Shown piece by piece: positions 46,210-58,071 of a stretch of 64,000 nucleotides of DNA. The notes below the pieces were generated by a model, which saw only the letters and a list, made by a program, of their open reading frames with translations, did not search any database and was not told the origin of the DNA. The stretch comes from Trichosporon coremiiforme (lineage: Eukaryota > Basidiomycota > Tremellomycetes > Trichosporonales > Trichosporonaceae), in the NCBI GenBank assembly GCA_039545355.1, contig BCJJ01000011.1, positions 808,642 to 872,641 on the forward strand, read 5' to 3'. Made by a program: the position numbers and the translations under genes. Positions within the stretch are counted from its first letter, which is position 1, and each line of letters begins with the position of its first letter.

Positions 46210-47967
46210 ATGATCGATCTTGCCTACTGTAAGTATGCACGGCAGTGAGATGCTTGGGAGCAATTCCATTCTGTCGATCGAATATTTTTGAGCTAACACA
46301 TCGCAGTCCAGACGGACAAGGGCGGCAACCCCGAGATCGTGCGCGAGTCGCAGCGCAAGCGTGGAGCCAAGGTCGAGCTCGTCGACGAGGTCCTTGACCT
46401 TTACAACCAGGCCAGGGCTGGTGAGTGTGCAATGGCTGGCACGTTGCTGCAGTTGCTGACATGGGATCTCTCGTTCACTGCCGATGTCAACATTCGTCCA
46501 TCGTCAATTATTTTGCCACACCCTCAACCTTGCCATCTGCGATGCGCTTCTGCCATTGTATGGACTGCAATGGGGATTGTGATTGCGATACTGTGGAACA
46601 TCCCCATCTGGTGTAACCAACGGCTTGTGCTCTCACCGCATTCGTTGAACGATTCTCCCGCAATTTAGCTCAGTACGAGGTCGAGACCGAGCGTCGCGCG
46701 GTTAACGCCGTCCAGAAGGAGATCGGCGCCATCAAGAAGGCCAAGGGCGATGCCTCCGAGCTCCTTGCCAAGAAGAGCCAGCACGACAAGAAGATTGCTG
46801 AGCTTCAGGCTAAGGCTAACGAGCTCAACAACGCCCGTGACCGCACCGCTGCCAGGATAGGAAACATCGTTGACCCCGCATGCCACGTCTCCCTGACTGA
46901 GGTGAGTTTGCGAACGTGTAGCTCAAACTGACGCTCAGGATGACAACCCTGTCAAGGCCTTCTGGCACCCCGAGCCCAACCACAAGGGCAACGCTGCTCC
47001 CCTCACCGTTGAGGACAAGCAGACCGACATCCTTCCCCACCACGAGGTCATGTACCGCCTCGAGGCCTTTGATGGCGAGCGCGGCTCCAAGATCAACGGC
47101 CACCGTGGCTACTTCCTGACCAACGACGGTGTCGACCTCAACCAGGCCCTCATCAACTACGGTCTCGACTTCCTCCGCAAGAAGCAGTACAAGAAGATTC
47201 AGGCTCCCTTCATGATGCGCAAGGAGATCATGGCCAAGACTGCCCAGCTTGAGGAGTTCGACGAGGCCCTCTACAAGGTCACTGGCGGTGACGGCGTGGA
47301 GGAGAACGACCGATACCTCATTGCCACCTCTGAGCAGCCCCTGTCCGGCATGCACTCCGACGAGAACATTGAGCCCAAGTCTCTCCCCATCAAGTACGCC
47401 GGTTACTCTACCTGTTTCCGTAAGGAGGCCGGTAGCCACGGTCGCGACACCTGGGGTATCTTCCGTGTCCACCAGTTCGAGAAGGTCGAGCAGTTCATCA
47501 TCTGCGACCCCGAGGAGTCCCCTGCAATGCTCGACTCGATGGTCGAGACCGCTCGCGAGTTCTACGAGTCGCTTGAGATCCCCTACCGTGTTGTCAACAT
47601 TGTCTCTGGTGGCCTCAACAACGCCGCCTCGATCAAGTACGACCTTGAGGCCTGGTTCCCCTTCCAGGGAGAGTACAAGGAGCTCGTCTCGTGCTCCAAC
47701 TGCACGGACTACCAGTCCCGCTCGCTCAACGTCCGTCTGGGCTACAAGCGTGCTGCCAACGAGAAGGCCGGCTTCGTCCACATGCTCAACGGTACCCTCT
47801 GTGCCACCGAGCGTGCCCTCTGCTGTCTCGTTGAGAACTACCAGACCCCCGAGGGTATCCGCATCCCCAAGGCCCTCCAGCCTTACATGCAGGGCCGTGA
47901 CTTCCTCCCCTTCACCCAGGAGCTCCCGAAGAAGGACGCCAAGAAGGAGAAGAAGGAGAAGAAGTAA
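46210..47967 (+). CDS. SES1: Seryl-tRNA synthetase, cytosolic
   Basis: Class II aminoacyl-tRNA synthetase charging tRNA-Ser. Four exons (46210-46228, 46307-46420, 46669-46901, 46939-47967) total 1395 nt, 464 residues. Exon 1 codes MIDLAY; the N-terminal tRNA-binding coiled coil follows (RRAVNAVQKEIGAIKKAKGD, KKSQHDKKIAELQAKANEL). Catalytic core: RGYFLTNDGVDLNQALINYG, PFMMRKEIMAKTAQL, ATSEQPLSGMHSDE (motif 1-2 serine pocket), CFRKEAGSHGRDTWGIFRVHQ region (motif 2), and LNGTLCATERALCCLVENY then PEGIRIPKALQPYM (motif 3). The tail ends in alternating KKEKKEKK, typical of eukaryotic SerRS. The second intron is 248 nt, six times the local norm. Codon use is strongly biased (C-ending), indicating high expression. 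Confidence 0.97.
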
Positions 47968-48557
47968 TAGACTCTTGCTTCATCTATAGACTGGATTTTA
48001 TGCATGCAGGGGACCATCTCTAGACTCTTGGTTGGGATGACTGCAGAACGGCGGCAATAATGAGTGCAGAGAGTCATATCAGAGTCAATCTAGGCACGAC
48101 TTTCGACTCGTCGAGGTAGGCCGGTCGGCCGGTCAATAGTTACATAAGCCCTTTGCCGAGATGGAAGAGATGCGGCATTTAAGCCAATTAGGACTGGCTT
48201 ATTGGGAGGATTAGAAAAACGCGGGGAACCTGACGTTGCCAATTGGGGGGCTATAGCCGGCCCAAGCGAGCGTGCAAAACACGTGACTTGGCAAGGCTCG
48301 AGTAATCACCTTCCGGAGCTGCAGCCGCTGCAGACGGCCTCGGCGAACTCGCTCGGCCTCGAGCACAACTTTCTCTCCTCCCTCCGTCTTAGGTCCTCAA
48401 CCTTTCCCTCTTAATCCCCCCCTCCAAAACCCCCCAACTCGTACACAAGAAGCGTACCCCTCAACCGTAGACGGCAGTAGGACCACCGCAATCTCCCCGA
48501 CCTTCTCTCTTCTTGTGTCCACTTCTTTTCCGACCCGCAAACCCTAGAAAACTTAAC
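47968..48557. other. SES1 3' flank and NFS1 promoter
   Basis: 590 bp. The right half is the NFS1 promoter and leader, with CCAAT boxes and an E-box (listed separately) and a C/T-rich leader (CCTCCCTCCGTC-like) before the start codon. No gene seen. Confidence 0.6.
48184..48285 (+). promoter_or_regulatory. Cluster of CCAAT/ATTGG boxes and a CACGTG E-box upstream of NFS1
   Basis: CCAAT at 48184-48188 and 48239-48243, the reverse form ATTGG at 48201-48205 and 48242-48246, and a palindromic CACGTG at 48280-48285. They lie 270 to 375 bp before the NFS1 start codon. The fungal HAP complex, with the iron regulator HapX, binds CCAAT and controls iron-related genes; because NFS1 makes Fe-S clusters, such control is plausible but inferred. 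Confidence 0.45.
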
Positions 48558-50339
48558 ATGCACGCCGTTCGTGCCGCCCGCCAGCCTATCCGCTCGGCTC
48601 TCGCCACCCCCCTTCGCGCGAGCGTCGCCCGTGCCGCCTCAATCCCCGCCGTCCGTGGCCTTGCCACTCCGACGTCTAAGGTCGGCGCCAATGTCTCCGA
48701 CGCTCCCGTCGCTGAGGCTGAGCAGGGTGAGTGTGACTTTTCCCCGGTGGCGATGGAGAACGGTTTCGCGGATCTCCGATCTCTAAAGTTCGGCATGCTT
48801 CTCGCATCAAGGCCAGAAGTCCGGATATGCTCCCCAGAGGTATAAGAGCATTTCCGAGCAGGCTTACAGAGATTTGCGATCGACTTCTGCCTGGTGGCGC
48901 ATCGGGCGCCCACTGGAGAGACCAGAGGTAGTCACCTCAACCATCGTCACCGCGGCGCGTAGATTGCATCATTTAAGGACCCGAACTGACTTTCTCACAG
49001 CCGAGCTCCCGGGCTTCAAGCTCGCTCCCGCCAAGAGCACGGCCCAGACCGGCCGCCCCATCTACCTCGACATGCAGGCCACGACGCCCATGGACCCCCG
49101 CGTGCTTGACAAGATGATGCCGCTGTTCACGGAGATGTACGGCAACCCGCACTCGCGCACGCACGCGTACGGATGGGAGGCCGAGGGTCTCGTTGAGGAG
49201 GCGCGTGAGCACGTCGCGAACCTGATCGGTGCTGGCGCCAAGGATGTCGTGTTCACCTCCGGTGCGACCGAGAGCAACAACATGATCGTCAAGGGTATCG
49301 CCAACTTCCACAAGGGCAAGAAGAAGCACATCATCACGACGCAGACCGAGCACAAGTGTGTCCTCGACTCGTGCCGTTTCCTCCAGACCCAGGGCTTCGA
49401 GGTCACCTACCTCCCCGTCGGACCAACGGGTCTCATCTCGCTCGAGGATCTGAAGGCCGCCCTCCGCCCCGACACTTCGCTCGTCTCGATCATGGCGGTC
49501 AACAACGAGATCGGTGTCATCCAGCCGCTCGCCGAGATCTCGCAGGTGCTCAAGGACTACGCCAAGGAGAACAAGGTGACCAAGGCGCTTCTCCACACCG
49601 ACGCCGCGCAGGCTGTCGGTAAGATCCCCATCGACGTCGAGGCTATGGGCATCGACGCCATGTCCATCTCCGGCCACAAGATCTACGGCCCCAAGGGTGT
49701 CGGTGCCGCCTACGTCCGTCGCCGCCCGCGTGTCCGTCTTGAGCCGCTCATCCATGGCGGTGGTCAGGAGCGCGGTCTCCGCTCGGGAACTGTTCCGGCG
49801 CCGATCGTCGTCGGTCTCGGCGAGGCCGCGCGCCTGTGTTCGCAGGAGATGAGCGCCGACCACGCGCACATCTCTAAGCTCTCACAGCGCCTCATCGACG
49901 GCATCAGCAAGGACGTCGAGCACGTCGTCCGCAACGGCGACCCGAAGCACGGCTACCCCGGCTGCGTCAACCTCTCCTTCGCCTACGTCGAGGGCGAGTC
50001 CCTCCTCATGGCGCTCAAGGACGTCGCGCTCTCGTCCGGATCCGCGTGCACCTCTGCCTCCCTTGAGCCCTCGTACGTCCTCCGTGCCCTCGGAGCCAGC
50101 GACGACATGGCCCACTCCTCCCTCCGCTTCGGTATCGGACGGTTCACGACCGAGGCCGAGATCGACATGGTCGTTAACCGTATTGTCCAGGTCGTCACCA
50201 AGCTTAGGGACATGAGCCCCCTCTGGGAGATGGTCCAGGAGGGCATCGACCTCAACAGCGTCAAGTGGTCCGAGTAAGTACAACCAACCGCAGCAGCTCT
50301 GCTTTCACATGGCCGTTAGCTGACATCCACAGCCACTAA
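48558..50339 (+). CDS. NFS1: Mitochondrial cysteine desulfurase NFS1
   Basis: PLP enzyme that takes sulfur from cysteine for Fe-S cluster assembly on Isu, with Isd11 and frataxin, in the mitochondrial matrix. Exons 48558-48726, 49001-50273 and 50333-50339 total 1449 nt, 482 residues. N-terminal presequence [15 protein letters not shown] is Arg-rich. Core: [75 protein letters not shown] lysine in [26 protein letters not shown], and the active-site Cys in [18 protein letters not shown]. The last exon is 7 nt and produces the conserved ending KWSDH. Intron 1 is taken as 274 nt (48727-49000), splicing AEQ to AELPGFK in phase; an alternative in which part of it is coding stays open and cannot be excluded. 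Confidence 0.93.
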
Positions 50340-50627
50340 GCGCACCGCGTTAGGCGACAGGTAATTTGGTAGTATCAGGTATTGAGAGTGGTCTCTCGCA
50401 AGAGCATGTAGTACAACGATAAACAGATCAATAAGCTGGGACGACAGCCTCGTCCCGGCGTCTCCGGCATCAGGCTGATGTATTCTATCAGAGCAGGAAC
50501 AGGCCGCACTAGTTGCACGCGTACTGAGACTTTGGGCCCACTTGCTCTCTGTCAGGATCCACGGCTGCCTTCAAGAAGGTGGGTATGATGCCAGCAGCAG
50601 GATACACGTAATGCATGGATACAACAG

Positions 50628-51597
50628 CTACACCTTCTCGACCTCGCGCTCAAGCACAGCCTCAATCTCGCGGATAACAGCCTCGCGCACCTGGGCCGAG
50701 ACGAGGGCTGCTTGTCAGTTTTCTGCCTCCGCTACGGGCAAACTCACAGTTCGCGCTCGGCGAGACCTCGGCCACAAGCTTGGCCAGGGAGGGTGTTCCC
50801 TGCGCGCGGGCTTTTTCTGGATGTCAGCTTGACTGCGCGCTAGTTATAGTTGGATGGAGATCATGGGTGGAAGGAAGCGTGTGGTACCGTTCGCTTTGAG
50901 TAATGTCACTGCAGAGTATGATGGTGAGTATGATGGTGGATGTGATGAGAAGAGGGAATGGGGGTTGAGGGGGAGCAAAGGAGACACTTTAAGCAGCACC
51001 TGCACCCTTCCCGTGACAATATATGCCTTCGAAAGCAAAGAAGAAGAGGAAGAGATGTGAGGGGCGCAAGAAGACGCAACAAACGCCCTCAGAAAGCGAT
51101 CAGCGCACGAAAGGACTCACCCTTCGCGAGGTCCTTGATGTCGTCGTCAAAGCCGGACTCCTCCAGTTGCGCGCGGAGGAGCTTCGATATTCTGCACGTT
51201 AGCTCCGTGGTCCGTCAACGAAAAGCCGTGAAGGTAGAGAAGCGGGGAAAGGGCTTGGAAGCGTTGTCACCCGTGTTACGCGGTGTGGGGAGTCATTGAA
51301 GCAGGCTCTCATAGGTTGCATCCGAGGCTCTGAGCACCTTGCTCTGCCCAACAGCAGCAGTCGTGGTTCCGCGTGGAAAGACGACGCCTGCAACAGGTGA
51401 CACTGTAGTGGAATGCGCTCTCGCCCGCAACGTCCCCTTTACGAGCGGCGAAGGTAGCAGGGAGGACCTGCAACCACGCATCGGATGCAGCCCACGCAGA
51501 GCTCGCGAACACTATGTGAAGTCAGTACTCACCTCTCCCAGTCCCCGGTCTCTAGGAGACGTTTTCGGATCGCGTCGAGCACGGCGTCGTCGCTCAT
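50628..51597 (-). CDS. SUS1: SAGA/TREX-2 subunit SUS1 (ENY2)
   Basis: Small helical protein linking the SAGA deubiquitinase module with the TREX-2 mRNA-export complex at nuclear pores. Four exons (51597-51533, 51191-51121, 50816-50748, 50710-50628) total 288 nt and give 95 residues, the family size. Sequence: MSDDAVLDAIRKRLLETGDW, ISKLLRAQLEESGFDDDIKD, LAKLVAEVSPSANSALVS, VREAVIREIEAVLERE. The pattern of five amphipathic helices and the RLLETGDWERI / LLRAQLEESGF block match ENY2. Introns 1 and 2 are 341 and 304 nt, far longer than their neighbours; intron 3 is 37 nt. Too short and too fragmented for naive ORF detection. Yeast SUS1 is also known for regulated introns. Confidence 0.88.
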
Positions 51598-51949
51598 GGT
51601 GGGTGATAGACGATGAGGAAGAAGCTAGAGAGATGTTTCACCTCCACTTGCCTGCCTCCACCGGTCCCGCGTACCTCGTTTCGGATCTAGATCGCTGGTG
51701 GTGAGCCATTCATAAAGATTAATACCTCTCGTCCATCTGCAAGACGCTTCACTTCGCTATGCCGCAACACCTTGCTAGAGCTGACAGATGGGGTTTTGCA
51801 TGTGAAAATTGCTATCTATATATCAAGTGCACATTGGGTCATAACAAAGTCCGTTTGTTTTCGTGTGAGGGTTTAGGTTTGGTTGGGGTAGAGAGTTCAG
51901 GTGGGATGGTATGATGGGAGACTAGAATCGTATAGTTCGTGAGTCTGGC
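51598..51949. other. Intergenic, SUS1 promoter and chitin synthase 3' flank
   Basis: 352 bp between two minus-strand genes. AT-rich TATCTATATATCAAG at 51811-51825. No gene seen. Confidence 0.5.
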
Positions 51950-54900
51950 TTACTCGGCAAGAACGTCTTCAATAATCTTATTAATGGTGTCCTTGCGAGA
52001 CGCCAAGTTGCGGCCGTACTCGGTCTCGAGCTGCTTGCGCACGCCCTTCTTGGTGAGCGTGTCGAGGTCGGCACCCTGGCAGATGCGGCGAATGCTGGCC
52101 TCGAGCTGCATCTCCGTGGGGCCGTCGTCCTGCGGCAGGCCGTAATTCGAGTTGACGGGTTGCAGAGGCGGCTGCCCGTAGAAGGAGCTCGCGTACATGC
52201 TGTTGTTGTCGCCGGGGTGGAAGCTGCCGGTGTCGCCCTCACGGTCGTAGAACGTACCGCGCGGGGCACGCTCGTAGTAGGACTCGTTGCGGGACCCGGC
52301 GCGCAAGTTCTCCTGCGAGGCGGTAGGACCGTGGCTGTAGAAAGAAGACGGCGGGTAGACGCTTCCACGGCCGGCCTGCGACTGTCCGTACTGGGACTGT
52401 CCGCCGTACTGCGACTGTCCGCCGGACTGGGACTGGTTGTACATGCTGGGAGCGCCGTAGATGGATCCGCCGTCGCCCATGTAGTCGCTCTTCTGCGGGG
52501 CGGCCCAGGTGTCGAGCGAGTGGTTTGACTCCTGGTCCCACAGCTCGTTCTCGTAGTCGTTCCACGACTTGAGCGGGATCTGCTTCGGGTCGAACTTGCC
52601 CTCGTCGTGAATGACGACCTTCTTACCCTTCTCTCCGACCACAAGACGAGTGGAACCCCAAGAGAAGTCGTCCATGCGCCAAAAGGAGTAGAGGGGCAGG
52701 TAGAGCGAGAAGAAGGGAATGGCGAGGATGTAGAAGACCATCCAGGCCACCATGTCCCAGCGCATACGGAAGATGAAGACGAGGGCCTGAAGACCGTAGA
52801 CCGCCGCCAACATTGCGATGGACAGGATCGGGATATTACTGCCACTCTTCACGATGATGTAGATGAGGTAGACAATGTAACCGACGGTGACGGGAGCGAT
52901 AATGGTCGAGATAAGGTCGATCAGGACGACGAAGCGCATCGAGAAACAACAGAAACCGCACATGTTCTCCTGGAAGATGAGCTCGGCCATGTTGTGAACG
53001 GTCGAGTTGATCCAACGACGACGCTGGGACATGAGAACCTTGCCGTCATCGGGAACGACAGTCTGCGCGCGAGCGTCACGGACGAACTTCGTCTTATATG
53101 TCGGGAAGTGCTTGAGGATCAGGGTCGTGAGGTAACGGTCTTCACCAAGGTGGAGAAGGTTCTTCAAGTGCAAAGTGTCGACACGGTTCTCAGAGTAGTC
53201 ATGGATGATCTGGTTCGATATAAAGAGCGGCTTGCGGGTGTCCGGGGTACGAAGGCGGTACATGGTGAAACAACCGGGCAAACAGGTGATGGAACCGAAC
53301 AGGTTCTCGAAAGCCTTGGCCAAGTGGTGAGAGATGAAGTACTCGTAGACCTGGGACATGGTAACGACGGACTGTTTGGCGTTGGTGATGGACGTCTCAC
53401 CACAGATACCGACGATCTTCTTGTCGTGCATGCAGGCCGAGACCAGGCGATTGAGCGATAACTCATCAACAGTTGTATCGGCATCGACCATGAACAGATA
53501 TTCGTAGAAGCTCGGGTTGACACCAATGACGTTCTTGATTTGGTGGTAGATCTCCAGTTCAAGGGGATTCATGGGTGAGTTGAAGTGAACCTTGATGTTA
53601 GCTCCGCCCACGCACAAATCGTCAACTCACCTTGTTCAGGAAGTGCATCAGGAGCATCTGCGAGTCACGCTTACCACGGTTACCTGGCTTGGGGCGCTCA
53701 GAGGGCTTGCCAACCTTGACGACGATGAGGTAGGGACAAACGTGACCAGCGCACTCGTAAAGACCAGAGTACACCTTGCCCATGTTGTGCTGCTTGCTTC
53801 CCTCGCCAAGCGACAGGAAGGAGAGCGGCTCCGGGTCAAGGTTGGGATCGACACCGAGAATGTCGCACACGATGGCCGGGGTAGGCTTCTCATTTCCGAA
53901 ACCCTTGATGTTACCGTCGCAGATGACGAAGATGAGCTTGCGCTTGTCGTCGTAACGGAGCTTGACGAGCGAGTCGATGGTCCTGCGGAGCGATTCCTCG
54001 CCCTCAGTGTAACAGGGGACCTGGCAAATGACGAACTTGTCGTGGTTTTCGGGCGCACGGGAGGGGCCGAAGTGAATAGCAGCCAAGAACTTGAAAGCGA
54101 TAATGGCGACCATGACACAAGAGAGCGCAAGAAGGATGTAGGTCGAGAACAGACACTGAGGCGAGTCACGGGTGTCGAGCTTGCCAACGATGAAGAGCCA
54201 GCGAAGACAGTCGGACTGCATGTTCCAAACCTCGTCTCCAAGAGCCTTGCGGACGTTGTCGTGCCAGAGCTTGGAAACGTCCTTTCCAGAGTTCTGCAGG
54301 AACATCTGCTGAACCTGGTCGGCCATGAAAGCACGCTGGGCGTACGCCGACGTAGCAGCCTCACTGTTCTCATCGAGGTCCTTCGGGAACTGGACACCAC
54401 CACCACCCTGGTTGTAGTAGGTAGTCAGGTCGTAGACGTAACCATCGATGATACCGACCACCTCCTTGTTGTCGGCTTTGTGCTTCAGGTCCTTCTTCGT
54501 GAAGCCCATCCAGCCCTTGCGGTAGCCTCCACCAAGGGTCATCATCTGCTCACGGTACCAGTCGGGACGGAAGTCGGTCGAGGTGTGCGAGGCACGGAAG
54601 TCGTGGTACTGCGAGAACGGGTTGGTCTGGTTTGTGGCGTCCAGAGTGATGTAGGGCGAGATACCATTAGGATTGGTGCCACTACAAACGGCGGACACCT
54701 GGACGGGGAAAAGGCTGCTTGCGTCGACACCCGAGTAAGGCTGCATGGTCTTGGAGTCGACGATCGGGACGATACGCTGGTGCGTACCAAGGAAAGACGT
54801 AAAGTCGAAGACTTCTCCGCGGATAGCCGTGTAAGCACTCTTGGGGTTCTCCTTGTAGTTATGTCCATTCAGCTCGGCCTGTGTGAAGACATGCTGGGTA

Positions 54901-57900
54901 GGGCAGATGACAGGAGCGAGACCGGCGATGACGAAAATCGTGCAGCCACAGATGAACCAGATGATGAGGTTGATCGCGAGCTTCTCGCGCCAGGCCTGTC
55001 GAATGTCCTGGCGCTTCATGCGGCCAAGTCGACTGAGAAGGAAGTCTGGAATCCACCAGGTGAGTAGGCGACACAGAAGCACCCAGCGGCGACGCGCCGG
55101 CGACTCCTTGTACTCCTCTTGCACCTCGTTATCCTCAGGAAGCTCGTCGAGAACATCCTTCTCGCCGCGCGTTTTCTCCATGTCGTGGAACATGTTGCGC
55201 GAAGGGGCGTACGCGTCGGTTCCGGCGACAGATTGCGAGTCTCCGAAGGCGCTCGTGGCCTGGCTAGGGGCGAAACCACGCGATTCGTCATCGGGCTCTG
55301 AAGACGGATAGTGAGGTGCAGGTGCCGCGTTAGCCACCAGAGGAAGTGCAGCGGTAGAATCGTTACGAGCAAAATTGCGCTCTTGGTGGAAGTCGAACAT
55401 GGGCTCGGGCTCGGGTGTGTGCGAACGGTGACCGGGCGCGAAATGGTCGTCCTTGTCGGCCGGTCCAGCCGCGAGGTGCTCGGGCATCTCGAGTCCGTCA
55501 GACTCACGTAACCTGTCCTCGAAACGATGGAAGGTGGCGTGAGACAGGAACACGCGGCTGGATCCAACGAGCATGTGGTGGTCGTCGAGCTGAAGAACAC
55601 GCTTCAGGTCGCGGATACGATCAGCAGTGGTGCCCTGGTTGCCGATAGCACGCTCAGCAAACTCGTCGTAATACCTGTCCGCAAACTCCTGGTGCGTCAT
55701 GCGAACCTCAAAGTCTGATGAACGCAAGCGCTGGCTGATCTCCGTGAGACCCAGACTGCGGATCTGCGCCTTCACCGAGCGAGTCTCGACTTGAGCTGGA
55801 AGTTGGGAGTCGTTTGGTCGCAAACAGAACACGAACCAGGGCTGGATCTGATCGAACGAGGCAAAGAGTCCCGAGAGCGCCTGCCACAACTGTCCAGCCA
55901 CACAGTGCAGCTGGGTGCCAGCGTTGCCCTCGTCGTTGCCTCCTCCTACCTCCGCGTCTTCGCCCTCGGTTTCCTGGACGGCACGCAGTCGAGATCCAGC
56001 ACGCTTCCGACGAGTCGAAGGAGCACGCATGGGCTTAACGGGCTGTTGGGCTGCGACAATGGTGTCCTCGTTGCGAGGGTGCATCTGCGTGGCAATCGAT
56101 CGCGAGGAAAAGAGAGTTCGGATGAAAGGGTTGTTAGATCCTTGAGCGTCCGGTACGTGAGTAGGACCGGTCGCGGACCCGCGGAGGAGACGGAGGATGT
56201 CGGCGCTGGTTTCATTGGCGTTGCGGTCAGTGAATCCCTCGACACTGTAGGTCACGGGGCCGCCGTAGTGGTTGACGGTGAAGGAAGCTGAGCCCGTGCG
56301 ATCCATGTTACCGACCGCGAAGGACGAATGCCCAGTGTAGCGCTTCGCCATGGCGTCGAGCATCTGGTTGTCCGTCCTCTTCTTCTTGCTCTGCTCGTCC
56401 GCAATGGCGATGAGACCCGTCTTGGAGTCCGTAAGCATCTTAAGGCACTCCGTGTTGTCGAAGTAGGGAATACGGTCGAGAGGCATTTTGTCCGCAGCCG
56501 CTTCCGCCAGTGGAGCCTCGTGGATGCGTTGCAGGATCCAGTTGTGCTGCTTCTCAGCTGCAAAGTTGAAGCAGAACTGGTCGATCGAGTTGATACCAAG
56601 AGTCGGGCCAGCATTGTTTTGCTGCCCGGGAAGATCAAGAATCGCGATGAAGGAGCCGAAGGAGTCCTTGCAGAGCTTCTGGTTAAGGTGCTCATTGAGC
56701 CACGAGAAGAGGAGCGAGTACAGAGTACGCGCAAGCTCATCTCGGACAGACTCAGCGCCCTCGACATCGAGGAACGTTGTACACACCTCCTTACGAACGA
56801 GAAGCGTCTTGAACGAGAAGATCTCGGCGAGGGCGTTCTCATGGACACCGAGAAACTCAGCAACCGTGGAGAGAACGTCCTCATTCAAAACAAGAGCACC
56901 CTCGTGCAAGGCATCATCTCCAGAGAACTGCAGGTTACCGATATGCAGGATACACGCGAGAAGCTGGCAGACCTGAGCGACAAGTCGGTTCGACATTCCA
57001 ACGGCGCGGAAAGCCTGCTTCAGCTGGCGGAAGCGTTCGCGGTCGGTTGCACCAGTCCTGCGGGCGCGGCACTGGAGGTAGTGGTAGTCGCCCTCGTTTC
57101 CTAGCCTCAAGTGCTGGCGCTCCTCACCATCGATGCCGGCACAGAGGTAGTAAAAGACATGGAAATTGCGCTCGCCGCTAGCCGGAACCTGGCTCACTCG
57201 GGATCGCTCAAGGTAGTATTCAATCGTCTTTACACCCTCGAGACGTCCGCGGTCCGTGAACTGCAGCTCGGTGTAGTTTCCGTATCGCGAGGCGTTGTCA
57301 TTGTGAACGGTGTGGGCGTTTCCGAAAGACTCGAGGATGAACTGAGCTCGTCAGCCGAATTGTTATGCTCATGCTTACCTCTGCATTCGCGATCTGGTTT
57401 CCGACCTTGTAGCCCTTCTTCCCATGGGGCGCGACGGAGACCTCGGAAACGGCTTTGATAGCCAATCGACGCATTTCCGACTTGCCAGAACCAGTGGCAC
57501 CGCTGAGGAGGGTTAGCCAGGTCCAGACCCTGTTCACGTCCAGCGAAACGACAACCGGGGCGGCGGCTCTCAGGCCACAACGGCGGCGTTCACACCAGAC
57601 CACTCGCAAACTCACCTCATGAGCATGATCTGGTCTTGGCCTGTCCTTCGCATGTTGTAGTACGCATTGAGCGTCGTTCGGAAAATGTGTGGTCCAAGGG
57701 ACTCTTTGCCGCCGGGCTGACCGACGATATCGTCACCTGCTGACTGGAAATACTCCTTGACATAGTCATGAAGCGATGCGTCGCTGTTAACGGGCAGCGC
57801 GGTGAGAGGATTCATGGAGACAAGCGCCGAGTCGGACACGGCAGTGTAGGGTTGAGAGGTCACATAGCGCTCGCGAAGTGAGGCGATGATCGTGTCCTCG

Positions 57901-58071
57901 GCGATAGAGGGGAGTGCACTAAGCAAAGTTAGCAGTGATCGGGGCATGCCGTAGACGTGTCGCGACTGAAAACAAGGCGACGGGATAGACTCACCAGAGG
58001 TCGCTGATGCCCTCGAAGCGAGTCGAGAAGCGCTTGTTCTGGCCTCCGCCCGTAGGCCGTAAGGACGACAT
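51950..58071 (-). CDS. Class V chitin synthase with N-terminal myosin motor-like domain
   Basis: Plasma-membrane glycosyltransferase that makes chitin; its myosin-like head helps target or retain the vesicles at growth sites. Five exons (58071-57995, 57918-57616, 57502-57379, 57341-53631, 53590-51950) total 5856 nt, 1951 residues. Order: motor-like domain with P-loop [24 protein letters not shown] and YYLERSRVS regions, about 1-780; disordered linker; membrane segments ([25 protein letters not shown]); cytochrome b5-like part ([18 protein letters not shown]); chitin synthase core with [48 protein letters not shown] and the catalytic QRRRW; terminal membrane helices ([20 protein letters not shown]); Tyr/Gly/Gln-rich repeats; DEK-C domain at the very end ([14 protein letters not shown]). 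The P-loop differs from the usual myosin GESGSGKS. The DEK-C end and intact P-loop place it in class V, not VII. Confidence 0.95.

Noticed and set aside
46421..46668. Possible snoRNA hosted in the long SES1 intron
   Set aside because: No paired C box (RTGATGA) and D box, and no clear H/ACA arrangement.
48973..49869. 298-codon minus-strand open frame opposite NFS1, and similar antisense frames opposite SES1 (46825-47781) and the 37082 gene
   Set aside because: High-GC antisense shadows of conserved genes; none has family motifs or introns of its own.
53592..55067. 491-codon plus-strand open frame opposite the chitin synthase
   Set aside because: Antisense shadow of a strongly codon-biased gene; the translation is rich in Val/Asp/Glu/Leu without any domain.
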